A stretch of 64,000 nt of DNA from Silene conica (GCA_029255685.2 CM055314.2:39004790-39068789); one strand, 5' to 3'; counted from the stretch's first letter, positions 23,868-38,755 are shown. Notes: a model not told the origin generated them from the sequence alone. Translations and numbers: made by a program.

Positions 23868-23921
23868 TCTTATGTAATTAGCTCTTTTTGATCAATATAC
23901 TTACCTTTTAACAAAAAAAAA

Positions 23922-24023
23922 GATAATTTCCCTAATTTGATCAATGCTATCGCGTAACGCATCTTCTACCATATCTCTATAAGGATTGTCGGAGTGCATT
24001 GATGAGCTTCTCTCTTCCTCAAC
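23922..24023 (-). pseudogene. CACTA-2 tnpD fragment, second piece
   Basis: 34 codons on the - strand that follow on from the tnpD start at 34386-34159 once gypsy-B and one copy of its target duplication are removed. The sequence (MHSDNPYRDMVEDALRD) has the character of the acidic linker between the transposase-associated domain and the TNP2 core. The gene ends at the LINE A-tail; nothing of the TNP2, DUF4218 or DUF4216 regions remains in CACTA-2. Confidence 0.8.
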
Positions 24024-26528
<2,505 letters not shown>

Positions 26529-26705
26529 GTCTTCCCCCCTTAAAAAGAACTTCGTCCCGAAGTTCTACCACCCCTAGGTGACAAAACCATCCAATAAAAC
26601 GAACTCGGAACACAATATCACTAAACAGTCTGCATAAACTTAGCTAAAACACAGAATGTCACATTTCACCCCCCTTAAAGAAAAGTTACGTCCGCGTAAC
26701 TTACC
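26529..26705 (-). promoter_or_regulatory. gypsy-B polypurine-tract region with two stem-loops
   Basis: Between the pol stop and the 3' LTR, two purine tracts read on the - strand (next to the LTR at about 26529-26542, and at about 26669-26678). Two short inverted repeats are present: GTTACGTCCGCGTAAC (26685-26700) and GAACTTCGTCCCGAAGTTC (26548-26566). gypsy-A has both at 37207-37222 and 37333-37350. Confidence 0.8.
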
Positions 26706-29700
26706 TCAATCAAACAAATGTGGATAACGCTCCCGCATAGATGCCTCAGGCTCCCACGTAGCCTCTTCCTGATTATGATTTGACCACAAGACTTTCACCA
26801 AAGATGTCTCCCCATTGCGAGTCTTCCGTACTTTCCTGTCCAAAATCTCTTTCGGAGTCTCAATGTATGCCAACTGCTCATCTACCTCAATCACCTCATG
26901 CTGAAGCACATGTGAGGGATCACTCACGTATTTCCTCAGCTGGGACACATGGAACACATTATGGACCTTGGATAGGGTTGGAGGCAAAGCTAAGCGATAT
27001 GCCACCTCTCCAACTCTGTCCAAGATCTCAAATGGTCCAATAAATTTCTGACTCAGTTTGCCACGCTTGCCGAATCTCATCACACCCTTCATCGGAGAGA
27101 CTTTCAGTAGTACCTTCTCTCCGGCCTCAAATGAAATATCGCTCCTCTTCAGATCGGCATAGCTCTTCTGTCTATCCTAAGCGGCCCTCATCCTCTGTCG
27201 AATAATCTGAACCTGCTCCACCATCTCCTGGATCATATCTGGCCCCAAGGTCACAACATCAGCTCGATCATCCCAACACACAGGGCTCCGACACTTCCTC
27301 CCGTATAGAGCCTCGAAAGGGGCCATGCCTATGCTTGCATGGTAGCTGTTATTATAAGAAAACTCGATCAACCCCAGTCGATCCTCCCAAGATCCTCCGA
27401 ACTCAAGTACACAAGCCCTCAACATATCCTCAAGGGTCTGAATCGTCCGCTCAGTCTGACCATCAGTAGCCGGATGAAAAGCTGTACTCATCTTCAATTG
27501 GGTACCCAAAGCCGCCTGCAACTCCTGCCAAAATCTGGATATAAACCTCGAGTCTCGATCGGAAACAATGTCCTTGGGTACGCCATGCAGTTTGACCACA
27601 TTCTGAACATATGACTTAGCCAACTCGGCTTTACTCCAGGTATCTTTCATTGGAATAAAGTGAGCTGACTTAGTTAAACGATCCACAATCACCCAAATCA
27701 TGTTGTTGCCCCTCTGAGTCCGAGGCAACCCCACGATAAAATCCATCGAAATATTCTCCCACTTCCACTCTGGTACATCTAAAGGCTGCACCTTCCCTTG
27801 AGGTCTCTTATGCTCCCCTTTCACTCGTTGACACGTCAAACACCTCGAGACAAACTCAGCGACCTCCTTCTTCATATTCGGCCACCAAAACGTCTTCTTA
27901 AGGTCCTTATACAGCTTATCACCCCCTGGGTGAACAGAATAAGGAGTAGCATGAGCTTCAGTCAGGATCTTCTTCTTTAGCTCCTCAACATTCGGTACAC
28001 ACCATCGCCCACTGAACCTCAAACTACCGTCGGTATGAAAGCTGAACTTGGATGTCTCTTCACCGACCCCATTTTCCACCATTAAACGCCACTTCTGGAT
28101 TCTCTCGTCGTTCTTCTGTAACTCCCGAATTTCCCCATACAGCTCAGGCTCCACTGTCAAATCACCAAGAGCATCCCCTTTCCTGATCATGAAAATTCCC
28201 ATCTCCCTTAACTCACCATGCAACCTCACTCTCGATCTGGCACAACTCAAAGCATGTACTGCCTTCCTACTTAGAGCGTCAGCTACCACATTTACCTTGC
28301 CCTCGTGATAGACAATCTGCATATCATAGTCTCCGATCAACTCTATCCACCTCCTCTGCCTCATGTTCAACTCTTTCTGGGTGTACATATATTTCAGGCT
28401 CTTATGATCAGAAAACACCTTAAAAGTGGCTCCATAAAGGTAATGACGCCACAATTTCAGTGCAAAGACCACAGCGCCCAATTCCAAATCATGCGTCGGA
28501 TAATTTTCTTCATAGGTCTTCAACAGGCGAGACGCATAAGCTATTACTCTCCCGTTCTGCATTAACACACAACCCAACCCATGCTTCGAAGCGTCGGTAT
28601 ATACTTCGAAATTATCACTCCCAACTGGCAAGGCCAGGATAGGAGCTGTTGTCAGGCGTTCCTTAAGAGTCAGGAATGCCTTCTCACAACCCTCATCCCA
28701 GACAAAACGGTTCTCCTTCCTCATTAACGACGTCAACGGCTTTGCTATCTTCGAAAAGTCTTTGACGAATCTCCGGTAATAACCTGCCAACCCCAGAAAA
28801 CTTCGGATCTCGCTCACATTCTTCGGACTTTGCCACTTAGTCACAGCTTTGATTTTACAAGGGTCAACAGATACCCCCTCTTTGGAAATGACATGCCCCA
28901 GAAACGCCACTTTCTCCAACCAGAACTCGCATTTACTTAACTTAGCATTGAGCTTATGCTCCTCCAGAGTCTGAAGTACCTTCCTCAAATGGTCCTCGTG
29001 CTCTTCTGCATTCTTAGAATATACCAGGATATCATCTATGAATACCACCACGAACTTGTCGAAATACGGGCTGAAGACTCGATTCATCAAGTCCATGAAC
29101 ACAGCTGGAGCATTAGTCAATCCAAAGGGCATAACCACAAATTCATAGTGGCCATACCTCGTTCGGAAAGCGGTCTTCGGAATATCTTCATCCTTTATCC
29201 TCAACTGATGATACCCGGATCTCAAATCAATCTTGGAGAAAACCCCGGCTCCACTCAATTGATCGAACAAGTCGTCAATTCTCGGCAAAGGGTAACGGTT
29301 CTTGATGGTCACATTGTTCAGTTCTCGGTAGTCAACACACAACCTCAAACTCCCATCCTTCTTCTTCACAAACAGAACAGGTGCACCCCAGGGCGACACA
29401 CTGGGTCGAATGAACCCTTTTTCAGCTAGTTCATCCAATTGTTTCTTCAATTCCTCCATCTCCTTAGGTCCCATACGGTATGGTGATTTAGATATCGGTC
29501 CCGCCCCTGGCTTGAGGTCAATGGAAAATTCCACTTCCCTCCTCGGCGGTAACCCTGGAATGTCGTCTCTAAAAACTTCCTCAAACACCCGTACCACAGG
29601 TATCTCACTAGTCTTGGGGGTCTTAGCCTCACAATCCCACATTTGGCACAAGATTAGGCTTTCTCCTTTCCGCAAACTAGACTTCAGGGTATTGACAGAT

Positions 29701-31304
29701 ATAAATTTGATTTTTGGCTTGACTCTATACCCCTTGTAGGATACCCTCACTCCCTTGGGTCCCTTCAAGGAAATTTTCTTTTGATGACAGTCGATAAAAG
29801 CCCTATACTTCCCCAACCAATCCATCCCTAGGATCACCTCAAAACCCCCCAGTGGAAATTCTATGAGGTCACAATAGAAAATTGCTTCCCCGATTTTGAT
29901 GGGTACACTTCCATAGACTCTATTACAAGCTATTGACTCTCCTGAAGGTATGGTCACTGAGTCTGCGACCCAGTCGAACCTCTCAAGCCCCAAAACTCTA
30001 ACATGATCTCTAGACACAAAAGAATGGGTGGCACCGGAGTCGAAAAGTACGAAGGTAGGTCTAGAGTTTACAAGAAAATTACCAGTAACCACATGAGCAT
30101 CCTCCTGAGATGCTTGTTTTCCCATGGCAAATAGCTTGCCACTGGACTTGACCCCACTCTGACTGGCACTAGATGTCCCAGCCTGCTGGCTTCCCTCTGC
30201 TCCTGTCTTCTGGTTACCTCCATTCCCATAGCTTTGGTTCTGGTGCGAGCGGTTCTGATAACTGTTGAAGTTCCTCTGGAAATTGCTGCTCCCTCCAGAC
30301 TTCGCACCCCCACCGTAGTTTGTTGTGGGTGTGCGATAGCCGCTGCTACCATAGGACTGAGTGTGGGATCCCTGATATCCGGATGTAGGCGTGCGATAAC
30401 CCCCGGACTGATTCCCTCCAGAAGAGCGACATACTGCCTGCTTGTGCCCAATTTTCCCGCAGCCGAAACAGACCACTCCCACTGAACCACTACCAGAACC
30501 TCCATTCCTGAAGTTGCCCCCACTCTGGTTTCTCCCACCCCCAGAGGCACTACTCCCGAAGTACCCACTGAACTTGTTAGAGCTCTGCTTTTTCGATCCT
30601 GAACCCTCAGCTACTGATTCAGCCTTCCTCTTTTCAGACTTGGACTTTTTGTCCTCCTTGATCATCTCTGAAAGCCTCTCCGCCGCCCCAGCCCTTAGGT
30701 AGATGTCACGGACTGTGGTGGGCGGAGCTGCAATCAGTCTCTTTTTGACGGCGATTGATAAACCTCTCTCAAATTTCATTGCCAGCATGGCATCGTCAAA
30801 CCCCATGTCTCCCACATAGCTCACCAACTGGATAAACTTCCTATAGTAAGCTTCCACCGACATGTCTTCTGTCATCTTGAATGTATCAAACTCCTCTCTT
30901 AACTTGCTTTTCTGGAATTCTGGTAGAAACACCTCATATAAAATCCTCTTGAATGCGACCCAAGCAACAAATTCGGTCCCATCCTCTCTAGCTGCCTCTC
31001 TAAGCTCTCCCTTGTTCCCGGTCCACCAGTCTCCAGCCATACCCCTAAGATAGTGGGCAGCCTGGTCCACCCTCAATTCTTCTGGGCAATCCACCAGCTC
31101 GAACAGGTTACTGAATTCCCGGCACCAAGCTCCCAGCAGATGAGGTTCCCCCTCCCCAGTGAATTGGGTAGGGTGATGCCTCGCGATGATTGTGCTCATT
31201 TTCGTGGAGTCCATACGTTTGGCCTTTAGGGCCTCATTTTCAGCTATCAAACGGTCCAACTCCTCTTGCGTGATGTTAACGGCATTATCTCTTCGCGGAG
31301 GCAT
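26706..31304 (-). CDS. gag-pol: gypsy-B gag-pol polyprotein, one premature stop
   Basis: Structural and replication polyprotein of the chromovirus, about 1,530 codons in one frame. Order: gag (residues 1-230), a Ser/Gly-rich linker, a CCHC zinc knuckle ([14 protein letters not shown], about 275-290), aspartic protease ([13 protein letters not shown], about 420), reverse transcriptase (about 600-780, [10 protein letters not shown]), RNase H (about 860-980, [11 protein letters not shown]), an HHCC zinc-binding integrase N-domain ([20 protein letters not shown]), the integrase core ([19 protein letters not shown]) and a chromodomain-like tail ([15 protein letters not shown]) that places it in the Tekay/Del chromoviruses. 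The only break is a TAG (27179-27177) where gypsy-A has CAG, between the integrase core and the tail. The first ATG (MPPRRDN) is shared with gypsy-A. Confidence 0.95.
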
Positions 31305-31852
31305 ACTATATCACAAGAAAAGAAATGAGTCCCGACGTATATGGGTACCCACTTGGATTAGGGCTATGTTCCCTAAGAATTAAAATCTATAACACTTATC
31401 ATAAAGAGTAGTTTTCTTCTGTAACATGGCTCAGGGATCACATAACCGCATACCACTTAGACATGATGAAAGAAAGATTTCTAACATGTTTCAAACCACT
31501 TAACATATCACATCAATATACACCTTTTCCAACAATTAAAGATTCATTCATGCTCATGCCCCTTCCGGCTTATCAAAAGGTCACTTATACTCAGAATTCT
31601 CCTAACACACTTATCACAGTATGCTATCACTTTCACCATCTCATATTCTACCCTTTTCTCTCGTATATGCACTCTAGGTTCCCGGGTAAAACTGATAGGG
31701 CGTACGGTTCGGTGTGAGGGGGCCCCAGACTCATACTTTGCCTTTAGTGTGCTCCTAACAGTCCCATCCCGGGGTTCATTTTTATTTAGACTCTCCTACG
31801 TTCATTGGGTTCATTAGGTTAGGCCTGAGGATCGTTCGCTCTGATACCACTT
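31305..31852 (-). other. gypsy-B untranslated leader and primer-binding site
   Basis: The - strand leader between 5' LTR and gag. The primer site TGGTATCAGAGC is at 31849-31838, three bases from the LTR. No gene is seen. Confidence 0.85.
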
Positions 31853-32854
31853 TGTAACACCCCCATTTATTCAAGGGCCTGGACTAGGACTCCTCAGATA
31901 AATACAGGTGTTACCATCTCGGTTTCCCGAGGCAGTAGATACAAAGGAAGATAACAGTACTTTAAATTAAATTTAAACTCAAAACATGTTCTTACAAAAC
32001 CAAATTATAAAACTGTTCTGATACAAATGAAAGTACAACTCATCAACTACTATCAAGTGAGCTAGACTCTAGGCAGGTCCGGGTCCATGCTTCTCCCTTC
32101 CCTAAGCTCCCATAGTCTTATACCTGTCAATCTGCTCCCCAATAATTTGGTTCATCATAGGTGATCACGAATACACAGGGTCAACCACGAGGTTGAGTAG
32201 AGAAAACTGTAAACAAACGCATTACTATAAATAGAAAGTTGAACTTCTCCACTCCGAATCACAGACCCTTTTTCTCCGCACCAATCACAGACCCTTTATC
32301 TCCGCACCAAACACAGACCCTTTATCTCCGCACCAAACACAGACCCTTTATCTCCGCACCAAACACAGACCCTTTATCTCCGCACCATATCGTATCACAG
32401 AATTATATATCACAATATACCAAGCATAACAATATAGATGAACATGGTTAATATCAACCAACAAACAGATTACACATCTTATATACGTAGTATTCCCCTA
32501 CCTGAAATAGCAGGAAATGTAGATACGTCCAAGCGCGTTAAAAGTGTTCCACACGAAACTTGCCACCTAAACACGTATATATAACAAATTAACAAACTTC
32601 CCGAACCCCTTATCGGTCATTCTTACTATAAATAGCAAACTTCCAAAAGTGGAAATTTCCATAAATAGAAACTTCCCGATATAGCAACTTACGTTTGAAT
32701 TTCGAATTACTCTTAAAATACATTATTACCCATATTAAAGTTCCCATAAAACTTAACCCCTTAATAACTAGTATTCTTTACCACAAATAAGGATATTATT
32801 ATTACCATAAATAAGAATATTATTATTACCATAAATAACCAAAGCATTAACAAA

Positions 32855-32892
<38 letters not shown>

Positions 32893-34153
32893 TACACGAA
32901 AAAAAAAGAAACACCCAACAGCCCCGAACACCCACAGCCAAACCCGTGACCTTCAACCCTTCGCACCACCATCCCCAGCCACTTCGAACACCAGCCACCA
33001 CCACTTCCCGACACCACAGGTTGCACTCCAACCCCACGACACCAGGAACTCCATCACCGTCCGCCGGTGAGTCAGACCTGACCCATAACTCCGGCCTGAC
33101 CTGCAACTACCGTTCCCAAACCCCCCCTGAAACAAACCCCACTCGACAGCCCTATACACCTCTAGCACCACCGTGACTGCCACCCAAAAACACCCCTATA
33201 CCTGAACCACCTGACCGTGGTGGTACCACCGCACCGACCTCCCCCTAGTCATCGGTGGTACCACCCCCAATCTAAACACACTCCAACCGACTACCAGTAT
33301 TTCGTTCCCTGTTCTCCCCAAAACCACCATGAACAACCCCTCCTGACCGCTATACGACACCCTCCTTATCACCACAACCACTCCTAGTCCACCCCCTGAC
33401 TCGCCCTTGACGTGAACCACCACCCACGACTACTTCTTGTATCACCACAGAGACATGAAAGACAACACAACCCATAAACCCGACATCCAAAACCGTAACG
33501 GCTGTAACCAGGGGTGATAAACACCCGTGTCGACACCACCTGAGACACATACAACCACCCAAACCAACCCCCTAACCAACCTTCATACACTAGTAACACA
33601 AACAACACAGAACGAACCCAAACCCGACACTCAAACCCCTTTCGAAAACAGTAACAATTACAAGAAAACCAACCAAAATACAACGAGTTAACACAGGCTG
33701 CGCATACCTGTTTCACGATCTAATTCGAAGGGTTCAGGCAGGGTCTAACCACCGTGAAGATCTGACCTTCTTGGAGTGTGGTGTCGGCTGAGTAGAGTAA
33801 GGTAGGTTTAGGGTTTGTAAATAGGTCAGAGAAGGTGTCGACAGCCTTCTTATAAGGCGGCAGAGCTAAAGATGTGAGGTATGTTTGTGTTCAAAACGTG
33901 AGGGTGGGCTGTGTACACAGATTTCGAGGCCCATGGCCAAGCTTCACTAGATCCAGAGTTCGAGCCCCACCAACAACTTACTACAAGTATTAAACTAGGG
34001 TGGATAGATCCCCCTTTCAAGCCCCACCGATGACCAACACTCTCCACCTAAAACGAACACAAGTAAACTAATACAACCAATTTATAACCCCCTTCGCTTG
34101 ATCGTGTAACCACTATATAAAAAAAAAACGTAACTAAAATTCGAGGTATTACA
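31853..34153 (-). repeat. gypsy-B 5' LTR
   Basis: 2,301 bp; TGTAATACC at 34153 reading left, GGTGTTACA at 31853. It holds five minisatellite units (about 32261-32388) and about 12 AAT units (32854-32889). A GC-rich block near 33200-33260 contains GGTGGTACCACC palindromic segments. Confidence 0.95.
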
Positions 34154-34158
34154 TCAAC

Positions 34159-34386
34159 GGAGAATTTCTCTCCGTGACACACCCAATCGTAGTAATTATC
34201 ACAAAACCCTCTTAAACCAAGGTGTTTCCGTACTTCTTGCTCAACTAAATACTTTGTATTCTTACACTTAGAACATGGACACCTAATTTCTCTATTCCTA
34301 ACGTATTCGTCTTGTTGCTTAACATAGTTAATGAATTCATTAACACCAATTACGAAATCCTGCCTTATTTTTTTCCTAGAAAACAC
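34159..34386 (-). pseudogene. CACTA-2 tnpD, first piece (transposase-associated domain)
   Basis: 76 codons with the N-terminal domain of TNPD proteins: the IRCPCSKCKNTKY cysteine motif, a VRKHLGLRGF segment and the YYDWVCHGE motif. The ORF begins with GTG at the very edge of a foldback (34381-34536), so the original ATG is not obvious. Interrupted by gypsy-B at 34154-34158, it continues at 24023 and is lost at the LINE. Confidence 0.85.
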
Positions 34387-34536
34387 TCTTATATTTTATT
34401 GATTATAATGAGACAAAAATTGGGCAGCACTTCCCTATTTTTCTCCAAATACATTATATAGAATGTATTTGGAGAACAATAAGGAAGTGTTGCCCAATTT
34501 TTGTTTCATTACAATCAAGAAAATATAAGAGTGTTT
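34381..34536. repeat. 156-bp foldback at the start of CACTA-2 tnpD
   Basis: AAACACTCTTATATTTT (34381-34397) pairs with AAAATATAAGAGTGTTT (34520-34536), and pairing continues with few mismatches to a tight loop near 34456-34461. The arms are about 74 bp. It could be a MITE, or a hairpin in the transcript leader. No convincing target duplication was found. Confidence 0.85.
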
Positions 34537-35245
34537 ACTACCTAAATGGCATGAAAGATTCAAAGACAGTCCCAAAACGGGGACTATTCAACAATTACAC
34601 CTAATGTGTAATTATTGAACGGGTACTATTCAAGAATATTCTAAACAAATCAACAACACTAACAATCAACAACAATGCAAATTTTATATCAAAAATCAAT
34701 CGTCCTAAACATCTTAACAACAATATGCGACGGATTTGGGACGGAATTAGCTACTAACCTAATATCACTAACCACCTAACAATACTAACTAAACTAATCA
34801 AATAACAATTAAACTAAACTAACTATTCCTAATAACAATAAAAAAACAATAATACGGAATTTGCGACGGAATTTTGCGACGGATTAAACATAACTAATTA
34901 AGACGGTATATAAATAATGAAAGTTAGTATACATACATTAAGAGAAATGGAGAATGATGAAGTAAGTGGCGGCGGCAAGGTGGCAGCGGTGTGGTGGTGG
35001 CGGCGGCGGTGAGGTGGAAGGGAGAAGGACAACGAGAGGAAGGAGGAAGGAAGGAAGGAGAAGGAGGGAGTGCTCCGGCGACGTGGCAGGGTGGCCGGCG
35101 GTGTCAGGGGTGGTGGGGTCGGGGGTGGTGGCGTCGGGGGTGGTGGGTTGGGGTGGTTTTGGTGTTCGTCAAAATCGCACTTAGGGTTTTTAAGAGAAAG
35201 ATTGAAATCGATTTGGGGGAAAAAAGAAGACCCGCGGGGTCTGTA
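34537..35245 (-). other. CACTA-2 region upstream of tnpD
   Basis: AT-rich DNA to about 34960, then a GGC/GGT-rich block (34966-35160) that gives low-complexity ORFs on both strands. Read on the - strand it would be tnpD promoter and leader. No recognisable domain is encoded. Confidence 0.5.
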
Positions 35246-35641
35246 TAAATATCTTTTGCGACGGAAATTTGCGACGGAAATTCCGTCGCAAATCTGGTCA
35301 AGGTCAAACTTTGACCAGATTTGCGACGGAAATTCCGTCGCAAATTTTGACTTATGCGACGGAATTTCCGTCGCAAACCTGGTCAAAGTATGACCTTGAC
35401 CAACTTTTGGTCAAGTCTGGTCAATATGTTTGCGACGGAAATTCCGTCGCACAAGTCAATATTTGCGACGGACTTTCCGTCGCAAACTTTCCCGCCATTT
35501 GACTTTCACTTCGCGGGTCAGGGAAATTTAGGTCCGTCGCAAAAAAAAAAATGTCGCAAAATCCGTCCCAAACCCAAGTTTGCGACGGCTTTTCTATCCG
35601 TCGCAAATTTTCCGTCGCAAAGGCAGCATTTTTTTGTAGTG
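35246..35641. repeat. CACTA-2 right subterminal and terminal repeats
   Basis: About a dozen TTTGCGACGGAA / TTCCGTCGCAAA motifs, many as head-to-head pairs, with a smaller inverted repeat centred near 35306 (ATCTGGTCAA and TTGACCAGAT arms). It ends in TTTTTTTGTAGTG. Confidence 0.9.
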
Positions 35642-37201
35642 GAAGTCAATTCATGCTCTGAGTTGTGCCAGATCGAGAGTGAGGTTGCATGACGAACTAA
35701 GGGAGATGGGAATTTTCATGATCCGGAAAGGGGATGCTCTTAGTGACTTGACGGTGGAGCCTGAGTTGTATGGCGAGATTCGGGAATTGCAAAAGAGTGA
35801 TGTGAGAATTCAGAAGTGGCGTGGGATCGTTGAGAGTGAGGATGGAGAGGCTGCATCCAAGTTCAGTATACATAACGACGGTAGTCTGAGGTTCAGTGGG
35901 CGATGGTGTGTTCCGGGTGTTGAGGAGCTAAAGAAGAAGATCCTGACTGAAGCTCATGCTACACCTTATTCCGTTCACCCAGGGGGTGATAAATTGTATA
36001 AGGACCTTAAGAAGACGTTTTGGTGGCCGAATATGAAGAAGGAGGTCGCAGAGTTTGTCTCGAGGTGTTGGACGTGTCAGAGAGTGAAAGGGGAGCATAA
36101 GAGACCTCAAGGGAAAGTTCAACCTTTAGATGTGCCAGAATAGAAGTGGGAGAACATTTCGATGGACTTTATCGTGGGGTTGCCTCGGACTCAGAGGGGC
36201 AACAACATGATTTGGGTGATTGTGGATCACTTGACTAAGTCTGCTCACTTTATTCCGATGAAGGATACCTGGAGTAAAGCTGAGTTGGCTAAGTCCTATG
36301 TGCAGAATGTGGTCAAATTACATGGTGTACCCAAGGACATTGTTTCAGACCGAGACTCGAGGTTCATATCCAGATTTTGGCAGGAGTTGCAGGCCGCTTT
36401 GGGTACCCAGTTGAAGATGAGTACAGCTTTTCATCCAGCTACTGACGGTCAAACTGAGAGGACAATCCAGACGCTTGAGGATATGTTGAGAGCATGCGTA
36501 CTTGAGTTTGGAGGATCTTGGGAGGATCGACTGGGTTGATAGAGTTTTCGTATAACAACAGCTATCATGCCAGTATAGGGATGGCTCCTTTTGAGGCTTT
36601 GTACGGGAGGAAGTGTCGAAGCCCTGTGTGTTGGGATGATCGAGCCGATGTTGTGACTTTAGAGCCGGATATGATTCAGGAGATGGTGGAACAGGTTCAG
36701 ATTATTCGACAGAAAATGAGGGCCGCCCAGGATCGACAGAAGAGCTATGCAGATCTAAAGAGGAGCGATATTTCGTTCGAGGTCGGAGAGAAAGTTCTAC
36801 TTAAGGTATCTCCGATGAGGGGTGTAATGAGATTCGGCAAGCGTGGCAAACTGAGTCAGAAATTTATTGGACCGTTTGAGATCTTGGACAGAGTTGGGGA
36901 AGTGGCATACAGATTAGCGTTACCTCCAGCTCTATCCAAGGTCCATAACGTGTTCCACGTGTCCCAGTTGGGGAAATATGTGAGTGATCCATCACATGTG
37001 CTTCAGCACGAGGTGATTGAGGTAGATGAGCAGGTGGCATACATTGAGACTCCGAAAGAGATTCTGGACAGGAAGGTACGAAAGACTCGCAATGGGGAGA
37101 CGTCCTTGGTGAAAGTCCTGTGGACCAATCATAATCAGGAGGAGGCTACGTGGGAGCCTGAGGCATCCATGAGAGAGCGTTATCCACATTTGTTCGATTG
37201 A
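35642..37201 (+). pseudogene. gag-pol: gypsy-A gag-pol, second part (integrase and chromodomain-like tail)
   Basis: Resumes at the codons where CACTA-2 interrupted pol. It contains the integrase HHCC domain ([27 protein letters not shown]), the catalytic core ([26 protein letters not shown]) and the tail ([15 protein letters not shown]). Breaks relative to gypsy-B: a TAG at 36141-36143 (from TGG) and a one-base deletion in a G run near 36533, after which the frame 36518-37201 runs to the natural stop. Confidence 0.93.
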
Positions 37202-37369
37202 GGTAAGTTACGCGGACGTAACTTTTCTTTAAGGGGGGTGGAATGTAACAATCTATGATCTAAGTGAACTTTTTGTGATGTTTTGTGTTCCAAGTTCGTT
37301 TGAGTTGATTGTTTTGTCACCTAAGTATGGTAGAACTTCGGGACGAAGTTATTTTTAAGGGGGAAAGAC
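37202..37369 (+). promoter_or_regulatory. gypsy-A polypurine-tract region with two stem-loops
   Basis: Two purine tracts (AAGGGGGGTGG near 37231 and AAGGGGGAAAGA just before the LTR) and two inverted repeats, GTTACGCGGACGTAAC (37207-37222) and GAACTTCGGGACGAAGTT (37333-37350). The same pair occurs in gypsy-B. Confidence 0.8.
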
Positions 37370-38669
37370 TGTAATACCTCGCATTTTGGTTACGACTTTA
37401 TCGTAATCGTGTATTGTGGGTAAACGATAATTCCTTTTTATATAAATCGTTCGTTTAATAAGCTTGCTTGTACTCGTTTTATGCGAGGTGTTTTGGACTT
37501 AGGTGGGATTCGATATGGGGACCTAGGTATCTTATTTTAATAATAGTCGTATGGTGTTGCTAAGGCTTGAACTTCGGACCTGTTGAGTGTCTCGTATGGG
37601 CCTCGATAAGCGTGACAATGTGATAACCCACACGGATGTTCAAGAGCAGCGGGCAACACCCCTGCCTGCCGCCATATATAGCAGGTGTTTTCATAACCTA
37701 AACCCTATTCAAACACAGATCTGACTTCACCAAAACCCAGCCGCCACCTTAGAGAAGAAGAGGAACCTGTTCACGGTGGTTGTAAGCCGACCTAGGATAC
37801 CTCGTTTTGGCCTTTTAACTGGTATGCTCACCACGTTGGTAATCATTTCTGCTTACGATCTAGTTTTATCATCTGTTTAGAAGGGTGTGAATGTCTGTAA
37901 TCCTTTTTGTTTTTACATACTGTTATACTAGGATGTATGATGAACGTATGTGTACCTTTACTTAAGGGTCGTTTGTGGTCTAGGGCCCTCGTCGAGGGTG
38001 GTTAAAATAAGATCAGAAGGTGTCTGTGATAACACGTTTAAATGTGGTGTTTGTTACGTATTTTGGAGTCGAGTTTTTAAGGGGTTTGTGTGTCTTTTTA
38101 TTTCTGGGTGTTGTGTCACTAGGTGGTGGTTTGTCAGGTTGTGCGAGTGTTTGTGGTTACGGGGTTAGTGATGGTTGGTCGCGGTGTAGAGATGGGGTTT
38201 CGTTGGTGGTTTCGAAAGGGGTGTCAGGGGGTTGGTTTGTGTCTGGTTGTCGGGGTTGGTTGGGATGGTATCACCGCCGACTAGGGGGAGGTTTATGCGG
38301 TGGTACCGTGGTGGTTGTGGGCGTCTGATGTCAGTGGTGGTGTTTGTGGGGTGTGTTGCTGGTGGCGGTCGTGTCAGCGGCAGTTTCAGGGGACTTCGCA
38401 AGGGGTTGTCGATAGTGTAATGAACAGTGGGTCGTGAACCAAGCCTGTTCACGGCTCTGGTTCACCTTGTCGGAAAGAGTCGAGGGCTTGGTGTCTGTCC
38501 GTGGTGTAAGGGATAGATTGGGGGCCGTGTCTGGTTGTTGTCGGCAGGGTTTGGGCTGGTAGTGTGGTCGCGGCAAGGCGTGGGAGCCGCGGGTTAGGGA
38601 GGTTGTTTGTGTATTTGTTTTTATTTTATTTTATTCAAATTCTTTTATTTTATTTTATTCCTTAATTAG

Positions 38670-38755
<86 letters not shown>

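Larger units (their letters stand above)
19844..23921 (+). mobile_element. L1-type LINE, 5'-truncated
   Basis: Non-LTR retrotransposon with the 3' part of ORF1, a full ORF2 and a short 3' UTR ending in an A-run (23913-23921). The 5' boundary is set where ORF1-like sequence begins (LFDNKPLVIKKW). It lies in CACTA-2 exactly between the end of the truncated tnpD and the region upstream of the TNPA-like gene. A clean target duplication is not visible: AAGATAATT occurs at both edges, but a 16-mer (AATTAGGGAAATTATC) occurs in opposite orientations at the two edges (19828-19843 and 23937-23922). Confidence 0.92.

Noticed and set aside
26706-31304. Endogenous pararetrovirus
   Set aside because: Integrase, LTRs, a 5-bp target duplication and a chromodomain-like tail show a Ty3/gypsy retrotransposon; no movement-protein domain was seen.
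34898-35386. Gly/Arg- and Pro-rich ORFs
   Set aside because: Low-complexity GGC/GGT stretch plus subterminal repeats of CACTA-2; no domain and open on both strands by composition.
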